Shown: positions 57,326-64,000 of the stretch, piece after piece | How positions within the stretch are numbered: position 1 is the stretch's first letter | How the letters are laid out: the number at the start of each line of letters is the position of its first letter | DNA from: Hymenobacter monticola | Lineage (GTDB): Bacteria > Bacteroidota > Bacteroidia > Cytophagales > Hymenobacteraceae | Reading direction: 5' to 3' | NCBI RefSeq assembly: GCF_022811645.1 | Contig: NZ_CP094534.1 | Span: forward strand, 434,001-498,000 | Length of the DNA: 64,000 nucleotides | Notes under the pieces: generated by a model | Seen by the model: only the letters and a program-made list of their open reading frames with translations | Databases searched by the model: none | Told to the model about the DNA's origin: nothing | Translations under genes and position numbers: made by a program

Positions 57326-57880
57326 TTAAGCGTCTTTTTTAGCGTTGGCGAAAGGCATGCCGAACGCCTTGAGCAGCTCGTAGCTCTGCTCGTCGTTCTC
57401 GGCCGTGGTCACGAACGTGATGTCCATGCCCGAGATGCCTTTGATTTTGTCAATCGAGATTTCGGGGAAGATGATTTGCTCCTTCACGCCGAGCGTATAG
57501 TTGCCACGGCCGTCGAAACCTTTGTCGTTGATGCCCTTGAAGTCACGTACGCGGGGCAGGGCCACCGTCAGCAGACGGTCCATGAACTCGTACATGCGTT
57601 CGCCGCGCAGGGTCACTTTTGCACCGATGGGCATGCCTTCGCGGAGCTTAAAGTTCGACACCGAACGCTTGGCGATGGTCGGAACGGCTTTCTGACCGGT
57701 GATGGTCGTGAGCTCTTCCACGCCGTTATCCACCAATTTCTTATCGGCTACCGCCGCGCCAATGCCGCGGTTGATGCAGATTTTGGTGATGCGCGGTACC
57801 TGCATGATGCTCTTGAACTGGAATTTCTCCTGGAGCGCCGGTACTACGTCTTTCTGATAAATATCCTTGAGTCGTGCCAT
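57326..57880 (-). CDS. rplE: Ribosomal protein L5
   Basis: L5 binds 5S rRNA and the P-site tRNA region. The 184 residues include [40 protein letters not shown] and [16 protein letters not shown]. It is 12 bp from both neighbours. Confidence 0.98.
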   Translation of the reverse strand: MARLKDIYQKDVVPALQEKFQFKSIMQVPRITKICINRGIGAAVADKKLVDNGVEELTTITGQKAVPTIAKRSVSNFKLREGMPIGAKVTLRGERMYEFMDRLLTVALPRVRDFKGINDKGFDGRGNYTLGVKEQIIFPEISIDKIKGISGMDITFVTTAENDEQSYELLKAFGMPFANAKKDA

Positions 57881-57892
57881 GATAGGTGCGGA

Positions 57893-58153
57893 TTAAGCGT
57901 TGGCCGAATCAACTTTCTTCACGTTGGAAACGTGAATCGAGCCTTCGATTTTGGTGATGCCGCCCTGGGGCGACTTTGCGCTCGGCTTGTTGTGCTTGGT
58001 CATCAGGTTGAGACCTTCCACCACCACGCGCTGGGTTACCCGGTTCACCGACTTAATCACGCCGGTTTTGCCCTTCTCGTCGCCGGCAATCACCTTCACG
58101 GTATCGCCCGACTTCACGTGCAGTTGCACGGGGTCTGCTTTCTTGATAGCCAT
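57893..58153 (-). CDS. rplX: Ribosomal protein L24
   Basis: L24 starts 50S assembly. The 86-residue protein has the KOW segment (VKSGDTVKVIAGDEKGKTG) and HNKPSAKSPQGGITKIEGSI. It is shorter than many L24 proteins (about 100 residues) but both conserved segments are complete. Confidence 0.96.
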   Translation of the reverse strand: MAIKKADPVQLHVKSGDTVKVIAGDEKGKTGVIKSVNRVTQRVVVEGLNLMTKHNKPSAKSPQGGITKIEGSIHVSNVKKVDSANA

Positions 58154-58156
58154 GGT

Positions 58157-58525
58157 TTAGATTACTTCGGGGGCTAGGGATACGATTTTCATGAACTGGC
58201 GCTCACGCAGCTCGCGGGCCACGGGGCCGAAGATGCGCGTGCCGCGGGGCTCGTCGTTGTTATTGAGCAACACGGCGGCGTTGTCGTCGAAGCGGATGTA
58301 CGAACCGTCTTTGCGGCGCACTTCCTTCTTCACACGCACCACCACGGCCTTGCTCACGGTGCCTTTCTTGGCGTTGCCCGAAGGGATAGCCGACTTAATG
58401 GCCACCACAATCTTGTCGCCAACGCTGGCGTATTTCTTGCCCGTGCCACCCAGAACGCGGATGCAGAGGACTTCCTTGGCGCCGCTGTTGTCGGCCACCG
58501 TCAGGCGGGATTCTTGCTGTATCAT
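58157..58525 (-). CDS. rplN: Ribosomal protein L14
   Basis: L14 forms an intersubunit bridge. The 122 residues start [20 protein letters not shown] and contain [18 protein letters not shown] and [15 protein letters not shown]. The gap to rplX is 3 bp. Confidence 0.98.
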   Translation of the reverse strand: MIQQESRLTVADNSGAKEVLCIRVLGGTGKKYASVGDKIVVAIKSAIPSGNAKKGTVSKAVVVRVKKEVRRKDGSYIRFDDNAAVLLNNNDEPRGTRIFGPVARELRERQFMKIVSLAPEVI

Positions 58526-58534
58526 CGGACTGAA

Positions 58535-58831
58535 TTATTTAGCGCGTTCAACAATTTCAACCAAGCGCCACCGCTTGGTCTTGCTCAGCGGACGGGTGCT
58601 CATGATGCGCACCGTGTCGCCTTCGCCGCACTCGTTTTTCTCGTCGTGGGCGTGGAATTTCGTGGTTTTGGTCACGAACTTGCCGTACTTGGGGTGCTTC
58701 TGCTTTTGCACCACAGCCACGGTGATGGATTTGTCCATCTTCGAGCTCGTTACCGTGCCGGTGATTTCCTTGCGCATGTTGCGCGAGTCTTCAGCTACGG
58801 CTTGGTCTTGGGTTGTTACGTCGGTTGCCAT
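58535..58831 (-). CDS. rpsQ: Ribosomal protein S17
   Basis: S17 is an early 16S-binding protein. The 98 residues include [20 protein letters not shown] and [19 protein letters not shown]. About 18 extra residues precede the core. The gap to rpmC is 3 bp. Confidence 0.97.
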   Translation of the reverse strand: MATDVTTQDQAVAEDSRNMRKEITGTVTSSKMDKSITVAVVQKQKHPKYGKFVTKTTKFHAHDEKNECGEGDTVRIMSTRPLSKTKRWRLVEIVERAK

Positions 58832-58834
58832 CGG

Positions 58835-59050
58835 TTATTGAGCGGAGTTAGTGGACTGCTCGCTTTTGCGACGGTTCTGCTCGGTGAGCAGGCGGGCGAC
58901 AGTCTTACGGTTGGCCTTCAGGCGGGCGGGGTTTTCGAGGGGCGAAATCGCGTGAGCGAAACGCAGCTGCTGACCCGTGGTCTGCTCGGCTTTAATTTGC
59001 TCTTTCAGCTGGTCAGCCGAAAGGCCTTTGAGGTCGGTCTTGTTCTTCAT
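58835..59050 (-). CDS. rpmC: Ribosomal protein L29
   Basis: L29 lies at the tunnel exit. The 71-residue two-helix protein has MKNKTDLKGLSADQLKEQIK, with the conserved LR.A...L.N.. part (LRFAHAISPLENPARLK) and a short extra C terminus. It is 5 bp from rplP. Confidence 0.96.
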   Translation of the reverse strand: MKNKTDLKGLSADQLKEQIKAEQTTGQQLRFAHAISPLENPARLKANRKTVARLLTEQNRRKSEQSTNSAQ

Positions 59051-59055
59051 CGGAA

Positions 59056-59481
59056 TTAGGCGGCTTCAGTGTAGTCGCGGCGAACCACGAAAGAAGTTTT
59101 CACCGGCAGTTTCTGGGCAGCCAGACGGAGCGACTCCTTGGCTACTTCCAGCGAAACCCCGTCCGACTCGAACATGATTTGGCCGGGCTTCACGCAGGCT
59201 ACCCAATACTCGGGCGAGCCTTTACCCTTACCCATGCGCACCTCAGCGGGCTTCTTGGTAATCGGCTTGTCGGGGAAAATGCGAATCCATACTTGCCCTT
59301 CGCGTTTCATGGCGCGGGTCATGGCGATACGGGCAGCCTCAATTTGGCGAGCCGTAATCCAAGACACTTCCAGCGACTTGATAGCGAACGAACCGAAGTC
59401 TATGGAGCTGCCGCGGTAGGCCAAGCCTGTTACGCGACCCTTTTGCATCTTGCGATACTTGGTCCTTTTCGGTTGTAACAT
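59056..59481 (-). CDS. rplP: Ribosomal protein L16
   Basis: L16 contacts A-site tRNA. The 141-residue protein has [20 protein letters not shown] and [19 protein letters not shown]. The gap to rpsC is 107 bp, unusually large for this operon, because a hairpin repeat lies there. Confidence 0.98.
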   Translation of the reverse strand: MLQPKRTKYRKMQKGRVTGLAYRGSSIDFGSFAIKSLEVSWITARQIEAARIAMTRAMKREGQVWIRIFPDKPITKKPAEVRMGKGKGSPEYWVACVKPGQIMFESDGVSLEVAKESLRLAAQKLPVKTSFVVRRDYTEAA

Positions 59482-59533
59482 TTTAGTTTATTGTAAAAAG
59501 AGTGTTCTTAAAAGAGAGGGGCGAACAGCCAAA

Positions 59534-59575
59534 TATTTCGCTTCGTTCACCTGAAGCGGCAAACGAAGCGAAATA
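59534..59575. repeat. Palindromic repeat between rpsC and rplP
   Basis: Perfect 14-bp arms (TATTTCGCTTCGTT at 59534-59547 and AACGAAGCGAAATA at 59562-59575) with a 14-base loop. It lies inside the ribosomal transcript and has no U-tract directly after it on the minus strand. Confidence 0.75.
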
Positions 59576-59588
59576 ACTGAACTTTGTT

Positions 59589-60473
59589 CTAGCGACGCGG
59601 GCCACGGCCAGCACCGCCGGCGGCACCACCACCTTGGGCGGGGCCGTTGCGACGGGGACCGGCGTTGTCGCCAGCACCACCGCGGGGGCCACGGTCGTTG
59701 CCGCCACGGCCACCGGCACCACCGTCACGACGGGGGCCACGGTCGCCTTCGCGACGCTCGCCGCGGGGGCCGCGGTCGTCACGACGACCACCGCCACCTT
59801 CGCCACCACCGGGGTTGGTGAGCTGCTGGTTCGGCGAGAGGTCGGGCTTGCCGAACACCTCACCGCGCATCACCCACACCTTGATGCCGATTTTGCCATA
59901 CACGGTCTGAGCTTCCGACAAAGCGTAGTCGATATCAGCGCGCAGCGTGTGCAGCGGCGTACGACCTTCTTTGTACTGCTCCGAACGGGCGATTTCAGCA
60001 CCGCCGAGACGGCCACCGCACTGAATCTTGATGCCTTCGGCACCAACACGCATGGCAGCCTGAATCGACATCTTCATGGCGCGACGGAAGGAGATACGAG
60101 CGGCCAACTGCTGGGCGATGCTCTCGCCTACCAGCTTGGCATCCAACTCCGGACGCTTGATTTCGAAGATGTTGATTTGAACGTCCTTGCTGGTGATTTG
60201 CTTCAGCTCGTCCTTAATCTTGTCTACTTCCTGGCCGCCTTTGCCAATCACCACACCCGGACGAGCCGTGTTGATGGTGATGGTGATGCGCTTCAGGGTG
60301 CGCTCAATCACAATGCGGCTGATGCCGCCTTTCTGAATGCGTGCGTTGATGTACTTGCGGATTTTCTCGTCCTCCACCAGTTTCTCGGCGAAGTCCTTGC
60401 CGCCGTACCAGTTAGAGTCCCAGCCTTTGATAACGCCGAGGCGGAAGCCAGTTGGATTTACTTTCTGTCCCAT
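59589..60473 (-). CDS. rpsC: Ribosomal protein S3 with RGG-like C-terminal tail
   Basis: S3 lines the mRNA entry channel. Residues 1-221 are the core: [20 protein letters not shown], the KH domain ([19 protein letters not shown]) and the C-terminal S3 domain. A 73-residue tail (222-294) follows, made of Gly/Arg/Asp repeats of the DRGPRGG type. Such tails are RNA-binding-like and absent from E. coli S3. Confidence 0.98.
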   Translation of the reverse strand: MGQKVNPTGFRLGVIKGWDSNWYGGKDFAEKLVEDEKIRKYINARIQKGGISRIVIERTLKRITITINTARPGVVIGKGGQEVDKIKDELKQITSKDVQINIFEIKRPELDAKLVGESIAQQLAARISFRRAMKMSIQAAMRVGAEGIKIQCGGRLGGAEIARSEQYKEGRTPLHTLRADIDYALSEAQTVYGKIGIKVWVMRGEVFGKPDLSPNQQLTNPGGGEGGGGRRDDRGPRGERREGDRGPRRDGGAGGRGGNDRGPRGGAGDNAGPRRNGPAQGGGAAGGAGRGPRR

Positions 60474-60479
60474 ACTAAA

Positions 60480-60926
60480 TTAGGATTTGGCGTCGGCCTT
60501 GGGGTTTTCGGTAGTGCCAACTTGCTTAGCGTGCTCGGTAGTTTTCTCAGCTTGAGCACGAGCGGCTTTCGAGCCAGCCTTCTCAATTTTCGTGTCGATT
60601 TTCAGCGTCACGTGGTTGCTGCGCTTGCGGATGCGGTGGCCACGGCCCTGGGGGGCGGGGCGCAGGCGCTTCAGCTGGCGTCCTTCGTCCACGAAGATTT
60701 CGCTGATGTAGAGGTTTGCGTCCTCAATCCGCTCTTCTTCGTTGTGCTGCTGCCAGTTGGCCAGGGCCGACAGGAGCAGTTTCTCAATCTTCTCGGCGCC
60801 GATGTTGGCTTCGAAGCGCAACAGGCCGAGGGCCTGGGTCACTTTCTTGCCGCGCACGAGGTCGGCCACCAAACGCATCTTGCGAGGCGAGGTCGGCACA
60901 TTGCGGAGTTTTGCTACTGCTTCCAT
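60480..60926 (-). CDS. rplV: Ribosomal protein L22
   Basis: L22 reaches into the exit tunnel through a beta hairpin. The 148 residues have [20 protein letters not shown] and the hairpin segment [20 protein letters not shown]. An Ala/Lys/Glu-rich tail of about 30 residues follows the core. It is 1 bp from rpsS. Confidence 0.98.
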   Translation of the reverse strand: MEAVAKLRNVPTSPRKMRLVADLVRGKKVTQALGLLRFEANIGAEKIEKLLLSALANWQQHNEEERIEDANLYISEIFVDEGRQLKRLRPAPQGRGHRIRKRSNHVTLKIDTKIEKAGSKAARAQAEKTTEHAKQVGTTENPKADAKS

Positions 60927-60927
60927 C

Positions 60928-61206
60928 TTAGCGCTTGCCTTTATCTTTTTTGGCGATGTGACCGCGGAAGTTGCGCGTCGGGGCGAATTCGCCCAGCTTG
61001 TGCCCTACCATGTTCTCGGTCACATACACCGGGATGAACTTATTGCCGTTGTGAACAGCGAACGTGTGGCCAACGAAATCCGGGGAAATCATCGAGCGGC
61101 GCGACCAGGTCTTCACCACCGATTTCTTACCAGCCGTATCGAGTGCCGTGACTTTCTTTTCCAGCCGGAAATCAATGTACGGCCCTTTTTTTAGTGAACG
61201 TGCCAT
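60928..61206 (-). CDS. rpsS: Ribosomal protein S19
   Basis: S19 is in the 30S head. The 92-residue protein [19 protein letters not shown] has the conserved [20 protein letters not shown] and [16 protein letters not shown]. It is 3 bp from rplB. Confidence 0.98.
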   Translation of the reverse strand: MARSLKKGPYIDFRLEKKVTALDTAGKKSVVKTWSRRSMISPDFVGHTFAVHNGNKFIPVYVTENMVGHKLGEFAPTRNFRGHIAKKDKGKR

Positions 61207-61209
61207 CTA

Positions 61210-62037
61210 TTACTTCTTGCCTTTGCGGCTCACAATGAGGTTCTCCGAATACTTGTTCTTGTTGCGGGTCTTCTGACCTTTAGCCAGAATGCCGTTGCGG
61301 CTACGCGGGTGACCACCCGACGACTTGCCTTCGCCACCACCCATGGGGTGGTCAACGGGGTTCATTACCACACCACGAACGCGGGGACGACGACCGGCCC
61401 AACGGTTGCGGCCGGCTTTGCCCATGCGGGTGTTCATGTGGTCGCCGTTCGAAACGGTACCAACCGTGGCCATGCAGGTCACGAGGACCATGCGCATCTC
61501 ACCGGAAGGCAATTTCAGCGTGGCGTAACGGTCTTCGCGGGCTACGATTTGAGCGTAGGTGCCGGCCGAGCGAGCCATTGCCGCGCCCTGGCCGGGCTGA
61601 AGCTCGATGTTGTGGAGGATGGTACCGAGGGGAATCTCGCGCAGCGGCAAGGTGTTGCCCACTTCGGGAGCTACGCCGGGGCCCGACACAATCGTCGTGC
61701 CTACCTGCATGCCGGCGGGCGCGATGATGTAACGCTTCTCGCCGTCAGCATAGTTGAGCAGGGCGATACGCGCGGTGCGGTTGGGGTCGTACTCGATGGT
61801 CTTCACGACAGCCGGCACGCCGGCTTTGTCGCGCTTGAAGTCCACGATGCGGTACTGGGTTTTATGACCACCGCCGATGTAGCGGTTGGACATTTTACCG
61901 GAAGAGTTCCGGCCACCCGTTTTGTTGAGGGAAGTCAAGAGCGACTTCTCCGGGGTCGACGCAGTAATCTCGTCGAACGCCGGCGCAACGCGGAAGCGCT
62001 GCCCTGGGGTTGTTGGTCTGAGTTTTTTAAGTGCCAT
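61210..62037 (-). CDS. rplB: Ribosomal protein L2
   Basis: L2 supports the peptidyl-transferase centre. The 275 residues have the conserved [20 protein letters not shown] with the functional His region and the [19 protein letters not shown] start. The gap to rplW is 42 bp. Confidence 0.98.
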   Translation of the reverse strand: MALKKLRPTTPGQRFRVAPAFDEITASTPEKSLLTSLNKTGGRNSSGKMSNRYIGGGHKTQYRIVDFKRDKAGVPAVVKTIEYDPNRTARIALLNYADGEKRYIIAPAGMQVGTTIVSGPGVAPEVGNTLPLREIPLGTILHNIELQPGQGAAMARSAGTYAQIVAREDRYATLKLPSGEMRMVLVTCMATVGTVSNGDHMNTRMGKAGRNRWAGRRPRVRGVVMNPVDHPMGGGEGKSSGGHPRSRNGILAKGQKTRNKNKYSENLIVSRKGKK

Positions 62038-62079
62038 TACTAGCTAGTTGTGCTTTTGCGGCGGAAAAATTGAAGAGGC

Positions 62080-62367
62080 CTACAGGTTGCCGTAGAAGTC
62101 GATAACGTCGCCTTCTTTCACGGTCACGATGGCTTTCTTACCGTGGGCCCGACGGCCGGTCACCTGACCGCCTTTGGTGCCACGGGTTTTCATTTTGCCA
62201 ATGGTGCGCATCGTGTTGATTTCGGTCACCGTCACGCCGTACAGGGCTTCGATGTCCTTTTTGATTTGCACTTTATTGGCGGTGCGCTCCACTTCAAAAG
62301 TGTAGCGACCTTTTTCGTTGAGGCCGGTGGCCTTTTCGGTCACGATGGGGCGTTTCAGCGTGCTCAT
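62080..62367 (-). CDS. rplW: Ribosomal protein L23
   Basis: L23 is the docking point for trigger factor and SRP at the exit tunnel. The 95 residues include LKRPIVTEKATGLNEKGRYT and ANKVQIKKDIEALYGV. Its ATG shares one base with the rplD stop codon. Confidence 0.98.
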   Translation of the reverse strand: MSTLKRPIVTEKATGLNEKGRYTFEVERTANKVQIKKDIEALYGVTVTEINTMRTIGKMKTRGTKGGQVTGRRAHGKKAIVTVKEGDVIDFYGNL

Positions 62368-63005
62368 TATTCGGCGGTGCTATAGAGTTGAACCAATGAA
62401 GCCATGCCGTCTTCCGAAATCAACAAGGTATCCGTGTTGAGCAGGTCGTGGGTGTTGAGGCCGATGGGCGTCGACACCTTTACTTTCTCTAGGTTGCGGG
62501 CGCTGAGGATAACATTCTTGTTTACCTCACCGGTAACCAGCATGGTCTTTTTGCCATTGTTCAGCTTGAGGCCGTCGAGGATGGCAACGAAATCCTTGGT
62601 GCGGGGAGCGTTCAGCGAGATGGTTTCTACGAGGGAAATCTTGCCGTCTTTCGCCAAGCTCGACAGAGCCGAGAGGCGGGCTACACGCTTGGTCTTCTTG
62701 TTGAGCTTGAAACCGTAGTCGCGGGGCTGGGGACCGAAAATGCGGCCACCGCCTACGAATACGCCCGATTTCATGCTGCCGGCGCGGGCGCCGCCCGTAC
62801 CCTTTTGCTTCTTCAGCTTCTTGGTGGTACGGTTGATTTCAGCGCGCTGCTTGGACTTGTGCGTACCCTGGCGCTGGTTGGCCAAGTACTGCTTCACGTC
62901 CAGGTACATCACGTGCTCGTTTACTTCGAGGCCGAAGATGGCGTCAGACAGGGTCACCTTGCGGCCGGTGTCTTCGCCTTTGATGTTATATACTGCGAGT
63001 TCCAT
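62367..63005 (-). CDS. rplD: Ribosomal protein L4
   Basis: L4 lines the tunnel constriction and in E. coli represses the S10 operon. The 212 residues have the loop segment KLKKQKGTGGARAGSMKSGV and GGRIFGPQPRDYGFKLNKK. It overlaps rplW by one base and is 9 bp after rplC. Confidence 0.98.
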   Translation of the reverse strand: MELAVYNIKGEDTGRKVTLSDAIFGLEVNEHVMYLDVKQYLANQRQGTHKSKQRAEINRTTKKLKKQKGTGGARAGSMKSGVFVGGGRIFGPQPRDYGFKLNKKTKRVARLSALSSLAKDGKISLVETISLNAPRTKDFVAILDGLKLNNGKKTMLVTGEVNKNVILSARNLEKVKVSTPIGLNTHDLLNTDTLLISEDGMASLVQLYSTAE

Positions 63006-63014
63006 CGTACTAGT

Positions 63015-63635
63015 CTATTTCTCGATTACCACGTAAGAGTTCTTCGCGCCAGGAATCGAGCCGCTCACCAGAATCAGGTTCTTGTCGCCTACTACGCGCA
63101 TCACCTTCAGGTTCTGCACTTTGACGCGGTCATTACCCATGCGGCCACCCATGCGCATGCCTTTGAATACGCGCGAAGGCCACGAGCAAGCACCGATAGA
63201 ACCGGGGTGACGCAGGCGGTTGTGCTGGCCGTGGGTCTGGCCACCAACACCCTGGAAGTTGTAACGCTTTACAACGCCCTGGAAACCCTTGCCTTTAGAG
63301 GTGCCTACTACGTCCACAAACTCGCCCTCTTCGAACAGAGTAGCATCGATGGTGGCGCCAGCGGCGTAGATCGATTCAGCGTCGAGGCGGAATTCAACCA
63401 GTTTTTTCTTGGGGGTCGTACCGGCTTTGGCGAAGTGACCAGCCAATGCTTTGGTGGTGTTCTTGGCCTTTTTCTCGCCGTACCCGATTTGAATGGCGGT
63501 GTAGCCGTCATTCGCGATAGTCTTAACCTGCGTCACTACGCACGGACCCGCCTCGATGAGCGTGCAGGGAATGCTTTTCCCGTCCGGAGTGAAGAGGCTT
63601 GTCATACCGATTTTCTTACCGATAATGCCAGGCAT
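63015..63635 (-). CDS. rplC: Ribosomal protein L3
   Basis: L3 acts in 50S assembly and the A-site. ATG 63635 is chosen because [20 protein letters not shown] is the family start; a TTG at 63659 also opens the frame. The 206 residues include the loop [20 protein letters not shown]. It is first in this operon; rpsJ, usually just upstream, is absent here. Confidence 0.98.
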   Translation of the reverse strand: MPGIIGKKIGMTSLFTPDGKSIPCTLIEAGPCVVTQVKTIANDGYTAIQIGYGEKKAKNTTKALAGHFAKAGTTPKKKLVEFRLDAESIYAAGATIDATLFEEGEFVDVVGTSKGKGFQGVVKRYNFQGVGGQTHGQHNRLRHPGSIGACSWPSRVFKGMRMGGRMGNDRVKVQNLKVMRVVGDKNLILVSGSIPGAKNSYVVIEK

Positions 63636-63659
63636 TCTGTTAATGATTAAATGACACAA

Positions 63660-63686
63660 AAAGAAAACGGCCGAGTGCCGTTTTCG
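63660..63686 (-). promoter_or_regulatory. Terminator-like hairpin in rplC leader
   Basis: GAAAACGG (63663-63670) and CCGTTTTC (63678-63685) form a perfect 8-bp stem. On the minus strand CTTTTTGTG follows, a good U-tract, between the rplC promoter and its ATG. It looks like a leader attenuator. Confidence 0.7.
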
Positions 63687-63697
63687 CTAAGGGAGTG

Positions 63698-63729
63698 CAA
63701 AGCTAAGAAAAAAGGCTGAGCAATCCCAA
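63698..63729 (-). promoter_or_regulatory. Promoter of the rplC (S10-like) operon
   Basis: On the minus strand TTGG (63729-63726), 20 bp, then TAGCTTTG (63705-63698), followed by CACTCCC. The leader to rplC is about 60 bases. Confidence 0.75.
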
Positions 63730-63795
63730 CCCATCGCATAAATATTTTCGCAGTGAGGCTGTTAGCTCGGCGAAAGGCCGGTTTTGTCATCCGAA

Positions 63796-64000
63796 TTAGG
63801 CCGGACGCCAAACGGGGTCTTCGTCGTCGCTGGGCAGGGAGCCTTGTAGGGCGAGTAGCAGGAAGAATACCGCGAATGCGAGACCAATCTGCGTTTCCAG
63901 CGTGTATTCAACCAAAAACGACAGGCCGACGCTGACGTATTGGGCCAGCAATAATGGAGCACACTTTCGCCGGGCCCACCAAGCGGGGTAAAACAATCCG
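63796..64000 (-). CDS. O-antigen ligase-like membrane protein, C-terminal part
   Basis: A frame runs from the right edge to a stop at 63796 (68 codons visible, start outside the window). The visible end has a membrane segment with SFLVEYTLETQIGLAFAVFF, as in the last helices of O-antigen ligase/Wzy proteins, then a short acidic tail (PSDDEDP). It is the gene upstream of rplC, where rpsJ would normally be. The annotation is limited by the truncation. Confidence 0.6.
   Translation of the reverse strand, partial: GLFYPAWWARRKCAPLLLAQYVSVGLSFLVEYTLETQIGLAFAVFFLLLALQGSLPSDDEDPVWRPA

Noticed and set aside
57035..58177. Plus-strand frame of 380 codons across rpsN-rplX
   Set aside because: It covers three well-defined ribosomal genes on the other strand.
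59483..59863. Minus-strand frame of 126 codons overlapping the 3' end of rpsC
   Set aside because: It is the alternative frame of the Gly/Arg tail of S3 with Val/Ala/Pro nonsense composition.

Overview
The window is a GC-rich (roughly 60%) chromosome segment from a member of the Bacteroidota, most likely Hymenobacter or a close relative in Hymenobacteraceae. This rests on four secreted proteins with type IX secretion (T9SS) C-terminal sorting domains, a TonB-dependent receptor with a CarboxypepD_reg-like domain, Bacteroidota-type -7 promoter elements (TAnnTTTG), zinc-free S14 and L36, long acidic or basic tails on several ribosomal proteins, and the order rplQ-eno-ftsB. No rRNA, tRNA, CRISPR array or intact insertion sequence was recognised.

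Layout. 1-4713 (minus): a glycosyltransferase cut by the left edge, a GNAT acetyltransferase, dapF, and a PBP2-like transpeptidase with a lipoprotein signal. 4856-11457 (plus): a complete-order Wadjet anti-plasmid operon (jetABCD) in which jetA carries one in-frame amber codon. 11494-13462: an RNA-methyltransferase-like gene and a Ppx/GppA phosphatase, separated by a perfect 32-bp inverted repeat. 13667-27956: a T9SS beta-helix/CARDB protein, a TPR histidine kinase with a LytTR regulator, an Ldh-family oxidoreductase, a TonB_C-like lipoprotein, a GHL10-type T9SS glycosidase and two YkuD_2 L,D-transpeptidases. 28010-35632 (minus): a TonB receptor, a small Cys-containing exported protein, HupE/UreJ, a membrane-anchored TPR protein and a DUF4331 T9SS protein, which look like one uncharacterised envelope system. 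35940-39297 (plus): an HscA-like Hsp70 carrying a palindrome-encoded insertion, and an O-antigen ligase. 39368-45341 (minus): a small exported protein, a large CUB/CARDB T9SS protein, ftsB and eno.

45477-63635 (minus) is the S10-spc-alpha ribosomal cluster: rplC-D-W-B, rpsS, rplV, rpsC, rplP, rpmC, rpsQ, rplN, rplX, rplE, rpsN; then a break; then rpsH, rplF, rplR, rpsE, rpmD, rplO, secY, map, infA, rpmJ, rpsM, rpsK, rpsD, rpoA, rplQ. The usual order is broken twice. About 3 kb with three unrelated genes (two minus, one plus, one of them AT-rich) separates rpsN from rpsH, with an intrinsic terminator after rpsN and new promoters before rpsH. In addition, rpsJ is not upstream of rplC; an O-antigen-ligase-like gene is there instead. 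The rplC promoter and one rpsH promoter share an extended start-site sequence (TAnCTTTGCACTCCC), and the rplC leader holds a terminator-like hairpin.

Palindromic repeat elements recur throughout, including inside ribosomal operons and, in frame, inside the hsp70 gene. The best candidates for follow-up are the amber-interrupted Wadjet system, the DUF4331-TPR-HupE-TonB receptor module, the coding palindrome in hscA, and the rewired ribosomal operon with its leader structures.
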